Assembly (NCBI RefSeq): GCF_014839805.1
Contig: NC_051129.1
Span: 4,716,920-4,780,919 of the forward strand
Reading direction: 5' to 3'
Length of the DNA stretch: 64,000 bases
DNA from: Manduca sexta
Taxonomy: Eukaryota > Arthropoda > Insecta > Lepidoptera > Sphingidae
Part shown: positions 38,086 to 51,590 of the stretch, in pieces
Position numbering within the stretch: the first letter of the stretch is position 1
Layout of the letters: the number at the start of each line of letters is the position of its first letter
The notes under the pieces: model-generated
Told to the model about the DNA's origin: nothing
Database searches by the model: none
Seen by the model: the letters and a program-made list of their open reading frames with translations, nothing else
Made by a program: the position numbers and the translations under genes

Positions 38086-39125
38086 TTATTCGAAGTGGTC
38101 TCCATTGGCTGCAATACAGTCCTTTAAACGATGAGGCCAGTTATCAATAGAAGCACGCACTCTTTCCATGGGAAAATTCTTCACTGCCAATCGTATAGAT
38201 TGTTTTAGGGACTCCAAATTATCATGGCGTTTAGAGCAAGCTGTACTCTCTAAAACTGACCACAAATCATAATCCAGCGGATTAAGATCGGGACTAGACG
38301 ACGGCCAGTCTTCAGCTCTGATGAAGTCCGAAACGTTCGATTCCAACCAAGACTGCGTGGACCGAGCTTTATGACCCGGCGCCGAGTCTTGCTGGAAGGA
38401 CCATACTTGGTTATTGAACATGGTGATGTTAAGGGGCTTAACTACCTTCTCAAGAATGGTATCTTGATACACTTGTGCCGATGTTTTGATACCTTTTTCA
38501 CAAAAATATGGCTCAGTCACTCCTTCATAGCTAACACCCCACCAAACCATCACTGAAGTCGGATAATGTCCACGTTGCACTCTGTCGACTAATTGGGAAG
38601 CTTCCTTAGAGCTTTGAGCATAAATACGGTCATTTTGTTTGTTAAAATGTTGCTCAATTGTAAAAATTTTCTCATCCGTAAACAAAATTTTTCTGTGACC
38701 TCCCTTTGCGTACCGCTTCAGTAGTTGTTTCGATTTTACCACCCTATTCTTCTTTAAATTATCAGTTAAGAAATGGCCAGTGCGTCTCTTATAGGCTGCA
38801 AGTCCTAAGTCATCTTTTAAAATACGCGACATGGTTCTAGGTGCTATCTTCATTTCCCGAGATAAAATCTTTTGCTTTCGGACAGGATTTCTTCGAATTC
38901 TTTCCCTTACTGCTTTGACCACCTTTTTCGTACGAACACTACGTGGACGGCCAGATCTTTTCTGTCACAAACAGAGGAGGTCTCATTGTACCTATTAATA
39001 GCCCGGTACACAAACATTTTACTAATACCAAGTGTATGGAGAGTTTTAAAAATTGCATTTGGCTCCATACCTACTTTGTGTAATGCTATCACAGCGATTC
39101 GGTTCTCTTTATCACCCCACACCAT
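38086..39125 (-). pseudogene. Mariner-like transposase, DD37D, broken by one frameshift
   Basis: The start is at 39125 (MVWGDKENRI). The N-terminal helix-turn-helix part runs to about 38965. There the frame breaks beside the run gatcttttctg and continues in another register down to the stop at 38086. The C-terminal 278-codon frame holds the catalytic triad: FTDEK (Asp83 of that frame), QQDSAPGHKA (Asp179) and SPDLNPLDYDLW (Asp217). There are 37 residues between the second and third Asp, which places it in the DD37D (maT/mori-like) lineage and not the classical DD34D mariners. A basic SGRPRS-type linker is readable across the break in the second register. The only visible lesion is a one-base indel at a short T run, so a sequencing error is a real alternative to a dead gene. 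Otherwise the protein is close to full length. Confidence 0.88.
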
Positions 39126-39242
39126 TTTAATATCGCAAAATATTTTACAATGTATTGGCGCCAAAATGAGAAAACACAATGAACAATCGTATAAAAATGA
39201 CAGATTCGAAATTCAAATGTAATATTTTTTTATAATTAAGTG

Positions 39243-39267
39243 TAACAGTATTTATGGCCAGACTAAG
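39243..39267. repeat. Right terminal inverted repeat of the mariner-like element
   Basis: It ends tttatggccagactaag immediately before TA and is the partner of the left repeat. Confidence 0.85.
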
Positions 39268-41592
39268 TACTTACTTATACAGATAAGTAAGTTATATACA
39301 GATATAAAGTGTATAAATAAGTAAAAGATGCGATTTGTATTTATCCTTTATGCTGAAGTATAAAGGTATAAATCCGAGACGAGCCGTAGGCTGCTAGTGC
39401 AGTACTGTTTACCATAAAAATTATTACGAGCAACGCGACATTGTAGCGTGCGGCCGTGGTTTGCGGCTGCTGCCAACCGCAGCACCAGTGGTGACGCGGA
39501 CCGCAAAGCGCTCACACTATCCATAGAAACCGTACTAAAATAAAAGTAGCGAATATCAATCTTATTTATACCAAATAATACATAACACATTTCCGCTATA
39601 TTTCCCCGTGATAAAAAAGAGCTTATATCCATCCCAGGGTCTGAAAATATCTCCATACCAAATTTTATCGAAATCCATCCGGTATTTTTTTGAGTTTATC
39701 ACGTTCAAACAGACGCGAAACGAACTTTGTTTTATAATATGTAAAGACTTAAATATACGTATTTGTGTCAATAAGGATACTTATTACAAATAATGTATTA
39801 ATTTTCTGACTCAGTTCTAGGGCGCCCCACTTCCCACAATCCATCTTCCTTCCTCGATACAAACAGTAAATTGTCACTAAAATTTTCCTTCAGAGTTCTT
39901 GAGCATATCAAAATCAAATTGTGGTAGGTTGGTAGTCTTTGTAACAATTGTTATTCTTGTCATTATGTTGGTAAACTAATGAAAGTTGTTATCTCGTATT
40001 GCATCACTCAACAAAATAGGACGAATCACGTCTCTGCAACAAATAATATAAAAACGTAGTTTGCTATTATCTAATTTCTATATTTAATTTGATGATGATA
40101 TTAGCAGGTGCCCGTTCTGACGGTAACAATATGCTTGCTCGTGAAGAATAGCATTACAAATGTGTTGCTTATTGATTTTTACGTATACTTATGTATAATC
40201 GTGTGAAAAAGTACTAAGAAACGAATCTTGTAAATAAATTCTTTTAAATACCTTCTTAGTTTAGCTTATGCTTATTCTCAATATGTCCAAACACGCTTTG
40301 ATATAAAAACAAAAAAACAAACAAAAGAAAAATAGAACATAGTATTTGGAGCAGATGCTATCGAAACATTTATTTGCAAAACTTTGAAACTTGCGAGAAG
40401 CTGACTAGTGTTCGTACTTGTAGTTCTTAATACATTGCCTAAATTTAGCGTTCCTAAATTTATAACAAGGATGTCTGCGTTTAATAAACACTAGATACAG
40501 TTCTCTTCGCGCCTAGAATCGTTTGGCATCTTCGGTATTTTAATGGTAAAATATAGAATAATTTTAATACTAAAATGGACTGCGTATTTTTCAATATGCA
40601 ATTAATTTATAGCAATTATCGTACTAGCAAACAGTGGTTTTAAAATTGTGGAAAAATATTTTATTAATTCTTTACTGTTTATAAATAATTTCAATGTATA
40701 ACTTTGTACCTACACAAATTTTCAAATCGCTTGCTAAGCGCGCTGATGTGTATAGAATATCCAGACTCCTTCGATTCCACCACACTCTCGATCTTTCGCA
40801 ACTCAACGAGATCATCGACCGATCCCGAGTCGTACACAAATCGTGACGAATGTTGCAAAACCCACACATCCAGACCGCAAGCTGCCATTTTAGGTACAAC
40901 AATGACACAAGCTGTAAGGAAACGCGAGGTGTGACTAACATAGCCAAGAGGACTTTTGTGTCGTAACATGGGCGTAGTCGGGACTTTAGTTATGTTTGGC
41001 ATATAATAGTATATCTTCTGGGAAAGTATTAAAACCTATTGTAACACACTACCACATTTTTTTTTTCTAGCATATTATTTACACGAATTTTTCAAACATG
41101 ACATATGTATAAATCAATAAAGATTTAGGACTGAAAAGGACCCTTCATATCACGTTTAATTTTTTTATAGTAAAATAATGTCAACTTTCAGAACCATCGC
41201 TCCATCTTGGCACGTTCTTTATTCATCTCTTAAATAAATATTGAATAGAGCGTCGACCTTGGCCTATATTGCTTGAGGGGGAGGACACCCCTGACCGCGC
41301 TTCACGCCCAAGTAGTATAGCCTGGTGTTTCATAGTAGAATGCCTTTTAAGTGTTAAAGGTTTATGGGCGTCTTTCACAACGTAATCTTATGTTAGTAAG
41401 GCGTAATCTATAAGCATACAGGGCTTTTAAATTTTAGATTTATGGTGTTTGATTAACAAAGTTATGGTCGTTCGATATAAAGTGAGTTTGTGTGAACGGC
41501 TGAATAGTTAGGTGTGAACTAGAGGCCGTTGTTCGAATTCCTCACCCAGGTCTTTGAGAAGCGTTCCGTGATTAGTAAATGCTTCGTTTGTA

Positions 41593-41770
41593 TAATGATT
41601 TATGTTAACGCGAATGTTAGATAATAAAATTAAACCATTTTTCGGATTTTATCGCGGTTTTATATTTTAATTTTATCCCGTTGTTTCGAAGACTGCAGCC
41701 TTCGTAGTGACGGGGGGACTGCGGTGTTGGTCTTCCGCAAAGTCAAATTTACATTAACTTACATTTTACA
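41593..41770 (-). repeat. Dispersed repeat, 'ttatcgcggttt' family, duplicate of copy B
   Basis: This is the counterpart of 17825-17995, almost identical (cttccgcaaag here, cttccacaaag there). Confidence 0.55.
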
Positions 41771-42001
41771 ATTATAAATATTTATATTTTTTAGCTATTG
41801 GTGGTCGGATCTACGCAGAATGACCTCACAGAGCCAGGTTGTAATTTATTTGATGGGTAACTCTTATCTAATGATCAAAAAATAGCCCTTTTATAAATTC
41901 TAATTCGGTTGCCAACACGGCGCTCTGCACTTGTAAATACATGCAAAGTTAGTATAACTCACACTCATAGAAGTTTCCAGAAACATGTATACAAATCACA
42001 T

Positions 42002-42347
42002 TTAAGGTGGTAGCTCAAGGTCCATTTTCATACATTTTGTTTCGGCTTTAATCTGGGTAACTAAACAAGTATTGGCAAGTAAAGAATTTAAATTCACGTC
42101 TAGTTAGTGATTAGTTCTCGCAGTTGAAAGAAAAACGTAGAAATAATTAATAATCATGGATATTTCGGCCTTTAAAATTTAATATGACGAAATTTTAAAG
42201 GCAGAAATATCCATGATTATTAATTATTTTACATTTTCTTTCAACTGCGAGAACTAATCACTAACTAGACTTAAATACTTACCAAATACTGTTTAATACA
42301 GATTAAAAACAAAATGTATGAAAATGGACCTTGAGCTACCACCTTAA
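42002..42347. mobile_element. 338-bp palindromic MITE in a TTAA target (piggyBac-like)
   Basis: The element at 42006-42343 is flanked by TTAA at 42002-42005 and 42344-42347. The outer 37 bp (from ggtggtagctcaagg to ttttgttt) form a perfect inverted repeat with the right end. Most of the remainder also folds back, including 'aattaataatcatggatat' against its complement and 'gttagtgattagttctcgcagttgaaag'. No transposase is encoded. TTAA duplication is the hallmark of piggyBac-superfamily transposition, though the ends do not match any element I can name. Copy 1 has a single unoccupied TTAA at 18249-18252 with matching flanks. Confidence 0.92.
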
Positions 42348-42422
42348 ACAACGAAACTTCTCCGGAGCCCGTATGTTTGACAGGCGAAGTTAAACACGCA
42401 GTTACTACTTTAAAATTTGTCA

Positions 42423-42612
42423 TAAAACTGCTAGTCATTTGAATAAAATATTAAGCAGTTTTATATATATAAGCATATTTGAATAAAACAAAGTAACCGT
42501 GGCCACCTCTTCTTGTTGTAGTATAAAATAAACCTGTAAATGAACATCTGCCATCTGACCCAGTTTAATAATTAAAACACAAAATATGAAATATGTGTCT
42601 TCAAAATTTACC
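42423..42612 (+). repeat. Single unit of the ~255-bp repeat that is doubled in copy 1
   Basis: It runs from cataaaactgctagtcattt through gacccagtttaata to atatgaaatatgtgtcttc. Copy 1 holds two diverged versions at 18327-18775. Confidence 0.7.
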
Positions 42613-42639
42613 TTAAACTCTTTAGGCATATAGCAGTGG

Positions 42640-42800
42640 TGAAAGGTGAGTTTTTCGAAAGGGAACCCGGCTCTTCACATAGGCCCTAATATGCATGAAT
42701 GTGGTCTGCAAATCATTCTAATGATAATTAGATTCTACATAAAGGGAAGCTGGTAGGAATCTGGTTATATGGACCCTTCACCACTGGTATATAGCTTTAT
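42640..42800 (+). repeat. Dispersed repeat with 'gggaagctggtaggaatctgg', longest copy
   Basis: The ordered blocks gtttttcgaaagggaaccc, atgaatgtggtctgcaaatc, attctaatgataattag, gggaagctggtaggaatc and tatggacccttcaccac match 24655-24820 and 48330-48495. It is more complete than the copy 1 allele at 18865. Confidence 0.6.
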
Positions 42801-44587
42801 AATAAGTGTAAACCCGTAGACTTTATGGTCCATTTAAATCCAGTTCATTATTAATTAACGTTAAAAGCAGATGTTTCAAATCGTCTCTCAAGACCGGCTT
42901 ACAGTATTTGTTTAATCCACCAGTTTTTACAAACGTGGATACGCTAATGGTTAACCATGCCAATAATTACAGCAGCTGTTACCATACACCTTTCCCATCT
43001 ACATTCCACAGATAATATAGCCAGCTGCGCCGCAACCAAGTCACCGTAGTCTCAACACATTACAATAAATTACGTCTAATTATTCCTTTACAAAGAGGCT
43101 CTGTTTGACATTAACCAACGCATGAATAAGGCAGGCATCCCGAGTAATGCTATTAGACCAGTTACAATTTGCACCTGTCATGTCATCGCCTCTTAAAGGC
43201 TTTACGACTCAATGAAGGTTTTCACAGCAGATGGACGACGTACGCAAGACAAAAGGTCTTTCCGTAAATTAAAATTATTTTGTTAAAGAATTTTAAAAGG
43301 AAATCTAAGTGAACGAAGGAATGCCAGTGACTCGAGGCTTATCTTACCTCTAAAATTCTAAAAGGTTCTTGAGTAAGAAACTAAAACCGAAAGATATTGC
43401 GTAAAACAAAACAAGCGGAGGCGGTCATGATTACGCATAAATTATAATAAAAGGGGTCTTTTAGCGGCATCTCTGGCTGGGAAGCTGATTTTAAACGGCG
43501 CTTTGTAAAAAATTCACGCGTTCAGCTGAGCTCCGTGAAATAAGGACTTCATAAAAGTTGGCCACTGTTGTAGGCATTATTTATGAAAAGTCTCGCCGCT
43601 CGACTCGGTGCAGTTTATTTCGAGCCAAAACAAGCAAACTGTTCGAGCCGAGTTTCCTGCAACTATTGGCAACGAATGCAACTGGACGTTTAATGTAGCA
43701 TTGTTTGCATTTAATGTCAACTAGTGGGCGCAGTGTAATGCCTTAACGTTAACAAGTGGGTGTGCGGTATGAAGGTATTTGTTTAATTTGGCCAAGTTAT
43801 ACGACAAACACTTTATTTGTAGACGCATGTTGCGGCATTTGAGGGTTTTGAAGATTATTTATTCAATTTATTCAAAATTTGTTTTACTATGTTATGTGGG
43901 CGCGATATTGCAGTTATGGGTTAAGGCTTTAAGCGCCCGCCTACGTCTTCCGCTGAGATTCAGAGCATTCCGTGTATTAGGGTTACCATCCACTAACAAG
44001 TGGGAAGCTAAGTAAAGCTACAATTCATCCTCTCTTTTTCATTTTGCTTTAGTGGAAGTGTTCACAACTCTTAACGGCACAGAAACATACACAAAATGAA
44101 CGATTCTCTTAATCAATAAAAAAATACCCTTTCCATTTTCTTACGCTCCAAATTATGATATCAGTTTTAAAATGTGCATTGTAATGTCTATAAACAATTA
44201 TAGTTATTAGAATATCAAATAAATCAGTACAATTCTGAGATATAACTATATTTAACAATATTGGCTCAAACTGTAAATATTAAAAAGTACGTAAAAAAAC
44301 CATTAATGACATCATTCGTTCCGTAAGGAAATATGAATGAAATTCAGTTGTTGTTGAATAAGGCAATCAATTAGACGCCCACGCCACTCGTTTCCCGTTA
44401 ACAGCACAAGATCCAATATCTCGTGTATTCTTAGCGCTTAACAACATATCAAGTGGAGCATACTTCACAATCCTTTATATGAACTAAGGAAACATTTAGC
44501 AAATATTGGTATACAAATTTATTTTATTGTTCACAAATATATTTAAAATTGGAACAAAGGCAACATTGAGATCATGTAGACGTAAAA

Positions 44588-44971
44588 TAGTCCATTGAAA
44601 AGTTACATTTGGGGTTGCGTTTTTTAGAGGACGCAATTTTATTTTTTAGAAGTGTAGGGGGGGTCAGTGTAAAGCTAAAACCAAGTTTGTGGGGTCGCCA
44701 CCCTTGTCCCACGACCGCCATCTTGGGTTGAAATGGTTTTACGATGTATCTCTTAAACTATTTATCTGACAAAAAAAAATTATATACATTTTTTGTTGCA
44801 AATTAAATTCTCTACAACTTTGGTCTAGTAACTTTTTGTCGTAGAACTATAAATAAAAAAGTTATAAGCAAAAATGTTAACACTGACCCCCCCTACACTT
44901 CTAAAAAATAAAATTGCGTCCTCTAAAAAACGCAAGGTAAGGCCTAAAAAATGTAACATTTCAATGGACTA
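44588..44971. mobile_element. 384-bp MITE with near-perfect internal inverted arms
   Basis: It begins tagtccattgaaa and ends tttcaatggacta. After a short asymmetric spacer, a 50-60 bp inner arm is perfectly inverted. This arm runs from ttgcgttttttagaggacg through ttttagaagtgtaggggggg to tcagtgt, and its partner lies at about 44880-44935. The flanks are compatible with a TA duplication, as in Tc1/mariner-derived MITEs. It has no coding capacity. In copy 1 the same place carries only a heavily decayed relative. Confidence 0.8.
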
Positions 44972-47900
44972 AAATATTTCTCTGATATTCGAATTTTGTC
45001 ATTTATTTATTCCTAGAAACCCAGATGTTTTTTAATCAAATTATAGAGTAGTAAATAAGACGAAACATGTTATGTTTATTCATACATGCAGTTAAATTTT
45101 ACCGCTACTGAAATTGGTATCGAATATTGATGGGTAGTTATTTGTAAACTATAGTCAGAAAGTAGCCATAGATGCTTCCGTTTGAAATAAATATTTAAAA
45201 TGTATGCGCGAACAATATATAAAATAAACATATACCAAGGCGCACGCGCAAACAATTATTACATACAACGTTTGCTCACTTGAGCTTTGAATTATCATAA
45301 ATCAAAGCAAACTCGCGAGCTGCAGAGTTGCATTCAAGTTGTTCTAATAAGAAATCGTCATGGGGTGTCCACATTCCAGATTATCTTTACAGCAGTGCAA
45401 GTATGTTCCTCTTAGATAGCAATATAGAATAGAATAGCAATTTTCTCTATATATCAACCTCATTAAAGTAATTTTTTGATACAAATGATTACACGAACCA
45501 GCCATTCTCCTGGTGGTAAGTGTTACCGTCGCTCATACAGAGATGCAACACCACACGAAAGGTGGTTCACAAAGCAAACATGACAATTAAAATTTGTGCA
45601 GTTAAACAAACATAATTTCATACATCTGAAACTAAAAACTTTTTGATCCTAACAACTTTACAGCTGAAAAAAAAATACATAGACTACTCTTCGATGCCAA
45701 AAACCACGAATCATTAATCAGTTCCCGAAATCTGAGTTAATAACACTGCTCTAATAGATAGTTCCAGCGCAGCAGAGGTCTCGCTCTTTGTTTTTATTCG
45801 ACGAAATTACTACCCGTCTTTCAGTATGAGCTGAAAGCAAAATGCACCATGCATGCAAATCCATCCTCTCTTCTCATTCTTTGTTTTTCGTCAACAAAAT
45901 TGCCGCTGCTCCGCGAACTGTGCTTTTTTCGTGACGATATTCCAGGCAAACTACCATCATAAAGTGCTTGAATAACAAATACGAAACAGAATGACATGAA
46001 ATAGAATTTTGTATGAACTAGATTAAGCTAAACAAATTAAAAATGTATCCAGTTGTTTATAACCTGATCAGGGAAAATAAAAGACTTCGCTATGTTAAGC
46101 TAAAATAAAAGCAAAAGTGATATCCGAGAGCAGGTTTTTTCCTAGTCAGGCTAAAGACACTGCAATATAACACGACGTGAACACCCTGTATCAAGATATC
46201 GGTCATGAGAGCTCGTCTACCGCACACGTCCATCATATCCATAAGAAATGTCCGGACTCCGCATGAGCCAGAACCCGCAATGTGGAACCAAAGTTAATGG
46301 TGCATGCAGTACGTTGCACTCGCATCTCAGAATGCGTACTTTCTGTTTTCTGCAATAATCACTTTTTTAATGATGTGCGATGGAAAATGATGTCTCGTCA
46401 CGGTGTAGATTCTTAGCAAAGAAAAGTGTGAAGATAACTGTTTAGAAAAGAAATAGATTGGAACTATGTTAGGAAATTACATATTTCCCGGCGCAGAGAC
46501 GATAAATGTTTTTATTAATAATTAATTTATTCCACACCGCATATCATAGCACATAAGGGATGTTGCGGGTAGCGTTATACGACGAACTGTTGCCACAACA
46601 CCCTAATGGGAACAAATATTTGCGGTCTACATTAACTATTTAATCAGGGCGGGTAGGTAACGTAGAAGCTTAATTTCTCCGTCAGAAAGCCAGGTAGCTT
46701 GCAGGTTTATTTGTAAAGTAAAAACAATTTCATATACGAAATAAGTAATAAGAAAACTAATTAAAAGATTCCTAAATGAATTAAGGTAGTAAGAACGGTT
46801 CTTAGTAAATAAGTTTTTGGTGCTACTTTGTGATACGACATGGCTACGCGCGGACGCTGTTATTCTAAATTTTAATAACAATGGCACATTAAAATGAGCA
46901 ATAAATCCGACGTGATTAGAATTTGTTATTCGTTAATAAGACGGACTTATACTTTGTCATCTTCCGCCAGACTCATTACTTCCTTAATAAATCGCAATAT
47001 TATTATTTCTCACCGATGTGGTAATCTACAACACATTTAATTAATGTTTCGAATTATCTTAATAATAAATATTAATGTTGATAATCATGTATTATTACAT
47101 TTAATAAATAACTAATAACCGTATACAATTCGAATAAACTACGTTTAAACATCAATAACTATAACATTAAAAATGAGTTATTGCAAGTCTGTAATGCAAA
47201 CTACTTTTATTTTGTATCTAGTCATAATCATTAAGATAATGGCCTTATAAAAGCGCCATTAATGTTATACCCGCAACATCGATATTATGAATATAAATGG
47301 ACGAAACTAACATTGTATTCTGAAGTAAAAGGGATATTGTGTTTATTTTTGAAAGGGCACTTAGTGAATTATTCGAGCTCATCCAGAAAGTCAGGCTGAC
47401 ATAGTTGTAACAAACACCAGTGTGTCTAGATTTTTAGAATGTTCCAAAATACGCGACACAATCCCGTGTCGTTTTATTGGGATTGGTGGAGGAACTAACA
47501 CGTGACACGTTGGTCTCTCAATCAATCATAAATATCAAAATTAAACGACATCGATTTACATGTCGCGTTTTTTAGGCCGTTCTCAGGGGCTCAGGCCGTA
47601 GCAAGACGCTTTTCTACAATCGTTAATAGAAAAAAAAACTGTTCTAAATTTAAATTTTCTTTTGGCCTTGTTGCTGGCTTGTTACAGCCTCAAGAGACAC
47701 GATCCATTAATTAAAATTATATAACTAAACAGTATACTATACTATCAAGTTCAGTATAGTGATCACTATCCTTGCATGACATAAAAAACCATATATTTTA
47801 AGTTAAAGCCCAATACAAATTGCGACAAAATCAAAATAATCCGACATCCCACCAAGCAGATTAAAGATGTCGCATAGAAAATTTACTACACACGAATGAA

Positions 47901-47978
47901 CATAAAGCTACGAGCGAAGCTATAAATAACACAGCGACACCCGCGCTCGTGCCATTTTCGCCTACTTAACGGTTCAAC

Positions 47979-48278
47979 ATGTGTTTGGATTTATCGCTTA
48001 AATCCAATTGGTCGGTAAATGGTGTTAATTTAATTACTGCAAACGCACCAAGATATGTCGTGCGTGATCTCTTTAATTATGTCGTGCTGTCTTTGTAGTT
48101 GTTTTGCAATGCTGATGTCATCACTATTCCGTGTAGAATGTTTATGTCTGATGCCGATAACGTTTTGCCAGATGCTTTGCTTAAATTCAAGGGTAATGGA
48201 CCAGTGCAGCAGACTTGATATGGACAGCTATTGTTTTCAGTAACTGACATAACAGTAGTTCAAGTCTGTTCTCAATAA
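47979..48278 (+). pseudogene. Copy 2 of the possible decayed coding segment
   Basis: This is the counterpart of 24310-24609 with the same two in-frame stops. It adds no independent support because the whole region is duplicated. Confidence 0.25.
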
Positions 48279-48646
48279 CGAAGGGAAACTGCTTTTGTAT
48301 ATAAGCAAATTAATTCTCAGTAGCGAAAGGTGCAATTTCTCGAAAGGGAACCCAACACAACATATAGATACTAATAAGCATAAATGCGGTCTGTAAATCA
48401 TTCTAATGATTATAGGATTTTACGTAAATTCAAAATAAAAGGAAGCTGGCAGGAATAGGGTTGTATGGACCCTTCGCCCCTGTTACTTGTACAGCTTTCT
48501 TTAATACTTATGGCTGACCTGAAGATAGTTACTGACCTACCCGTGCTTTCCGTAGAGTCAGCCATTATTCTCTGTAAACAATGGCGGTAATTCCTCGAGA
48601 CTACTTAAAAAAAGGCGATAGCTGTAGTTGGAAACGGCGAATGAGT

Positions 48647-48846
48647 GTTACGGTCCATTCATAAATGCACAACCACACCACATCGCAGCGACAAAACGTG
48701 GTACAACAGTAGTTACGTTGATGTATGAATTTTGTTCACATGGACTATATTTTGCCGCCGAATTGCCGTTCAGAATTGACCACATCGCAACAACAATTTG
48801 ACGCTGCGATGCGGCGAGTTTCATGTGAATAGACCCTTAAAGTAAC
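48647..48846. mobile_element. Putative MITE, duplicate of the one at 24977
   Basis: It has the same ends (gttacggtccattc and gacccttaaagtaac) as 24977-25177, with a one-base shorter T run in the middle. Confidence 0.5.
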
Positions 48847-50962
48847 TCGGATGTAAGCTGACCAACTCACACGAGATATTTAGTGGTATAATGCGATACG
48901 CTGCGGCTAGCTGCATTGCAGTGATGTGACCAACGCGCGCTACTTCGCACTTTGTGACCAAGCTATAACTTTGGCAAAGCACAAAAGCGCTTGCTGAGCA
49001 AAGCTGTTAAAGTGGAAGTGTTACTGTAAATTTCTCTACGAAAACTTGGTACATGTCCTTTCCGTCCATTTTAAATGTAATAAAAGTTTGATTTATATCC
49101 CATAAAATATTTTCACATTCATTAAGATTAAGATGTTTTCACACATCGTAAAATGTCTCGTGTATATTCATTCATATATTAATATACTTGGTTTGTTAAG
49201 AAACTTGTATAATGTTTTCAATTGAAAAGATTATCTATAATACATACCAATCGAAGGAGTTACCATCAGCCTACAGAAATATCCAATACACTCGATTCGC
49301 GACACAATTCAGACACCATATAGACAATTACATGAGCCGACATACCAATTTTGATTGATGACAATATATAATCCAATTCGTTCATGAACGTAAATCCTAT
49401 AGAGGCCAATAAAAAAGTATCGACCAGTTTCAACCGTGTCCAATGCGCAGTCACTTATAAGAGGGTGGTCACCCATATTCAGGTACGCGGCCGGTCACCG
49501 ACGGACAATTTGTCACTCACAATTACATAGCCTTGAAGATCGCTGTTAATTCCACGCACACGTACCACATGTGGCGAGATATTTAAAACAGTAACTGAAA
49601 CCATTTATTATTACATCATCGTTGAATCCCAGAATTGTGCTGGATGAATTGTGTTTAGTCTCGTGCACACTGTCCCATAGCGTATAGCTTAAGCGATGCT
49701 TTCCAGGTGGTATGCATCATCAAATATTCACCTATGTTTATCACGTGACATAAAATATCGACGGAAAGTTTGTAGAATTTCCATTTCCGCTTCGTACCCC
49801 AGTAACGTAGACAGCCACCAAAGTAGGTGAAGAAATTAAAAAATTAATACTAATTAACTAAAATCGAAATATCCTTTTTTCTGTATCGAAAATAAAGTAT
49901 ACACTTAAAAGTTTATTTTAGTAAAGAAAAGCGATTGTTACTAAAGAACCAAAGTTTAAAGGCGATTAGAAATTTCGATTTTAAGCTACTTTTGTTTGAT
50001 TGTATATCATTTACGATACGACCCACACCTAGTAAAGATATCCTCCTAGCTACATCAAACCTTGACCTCGATCAAGTTCATCATAAAACCATACTTAAAT
50101 GATATTATCCGAAGGTAATAGAGGCTACATCGATAATATTTTTGTCCGTAATTGCCGGTCCCGCTCTGCAGTATATCTTGATGTGCGATAGGCTTAAAAA
50201 TTGTCGACTTGATATCCTTGCCATGATTCACCTTTTAACGACGTGAATCATATATTTATATGTGAAACAGTGTGGAGTAGCACTTATGTCGTAGAAATAT
50301 ATTTTTGCGTACGACTTTTTCCAAGTAAATGATGAATCTATGTAAAGGAATGTCCTCAAGACATTATTGATTATTTGATGGTCAAATAATACAATAAAGT
50401 TTGTATGTGAATACGACTTAATAAAGTTATACTGTATTCTAAAATATTCTTTTAAAGAAATCTATAAAGTTTATACCGAACATTTTTAAGACTTACATAT
50501 ATTTATGTCCCACCGATCTTTACTACTAAAATATAAATACGGGCGATTTTTTTCACTTAACACAATAACACAAGCATAAATATTTCTTTAATAGGAATTT
50601 ATTTTTCTCTAAAAATTGTCCCACATATTAATCCAGAGAATAAACTTCCTCTCGACATCGTCTCAGTTCGTCCGTTAAAAATGATTGAGCAACAAGCGGA
50701 CATACAAAAGACTGATTTACGATGCTAGCTGGCCCAGCGGAAGCTCTTATTATGTCAGAGTTTATAAAATATGAAGGTATATTATAAAAACAGACGCTCT
50801 CCGTCTGATTTATCAGAAATCATAAAGTAATTTGATCAAGAAGTTTTAATAAATTATCTTAATTATACTTATAAATAAACGGGCTACCATGAACATCTTC
50901 CTCCTGCTCTTATTATGGCCCCATTCTAACATAGAGTGAACTCGACATATTTTTTCCGGCTT

Positions 50963-51060
50963 ATTGCAGAAATAGGCCGCCAACGCCTAGATAATTCCTC
51001 TAGTATGCTCTGGGTTATTGCAGAAATAGGCCGGCTACGCCTAGATAATTCCTCTGGTAT
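50963..51060 (+). repeat. Two-copy tandem repeat, 54-bp period, in copy 2
   Basis: This is the counterpart of 27390-27487 (attgcagaaataggccg at 50963 and 51017). Confidence 0.8.
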
Positions 51061-51590
51061 TTTATAGGCAGTGCTCACTTACCAGGTGAAGTTTTTAGCA
51101 AATCGTGTTAGAAAGCAGAAAGAGGGGCTCGTCCTGAGGTTCAAATCAAGGCCTTTACTGGTGCACACCCCACACATTCTACCACTAGATTTTATTTTCT
51201 TTATTCAGAGTCTATACAATAAATTAATTTTCCCAAAAATAGCCAACTTTGTCGTTTTCCTGTTAAGATCTCGGATTTACCTTTATTTCATTATTGGTAG
51301 GAGACATTTTTTTAAATATTGGTACAAAATAATACAATATTAAAAATGAATTTGTAATGTAAACATTTTCATAATGAAAACGCAAGGTTAGAAAATGGAT
51401 GTCGGACGTGAGGAAGGAAACATCATATCTAATAATATTATCTGAATTGTTTAACTTGCGTGACTGAAGGTTAGAATTGATGTTCGTGTTAATGTTTTGA
51501 AAGTTTAGCGTAATTTCCACTGTCTTTGACCTTGTATCACGGCATCATTATCACAAAAAGGAATATAGTCATTATGGTAGTCGTAGTACA

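Larger units (their letters stand above)
37960..39269 (-). mobile_element. Mariner-like (Tc1/mariner, DD37D) transposon with TA duplication
   Basis: A 1306-bp element (37962-39267) is flanked by the TA dinucleotides at 37960-37961 and 39268-39269. The ends are inverted repeats of about 25 bp: the left reads cctagtcttgccataaata and the right, reverse complemented, cttagtctggccataaata, with two mismatches in the first 19 bases. The transposase is on the minus strand. Copy 1 has the clean empty site at the TA of 15496-15497, next to a 10-bp perfect hairpin (acttacttat, loop acag). The insertion therefore happened after the two copies diverged and is polymorphic if they are alleles. Confidence 0.95.
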
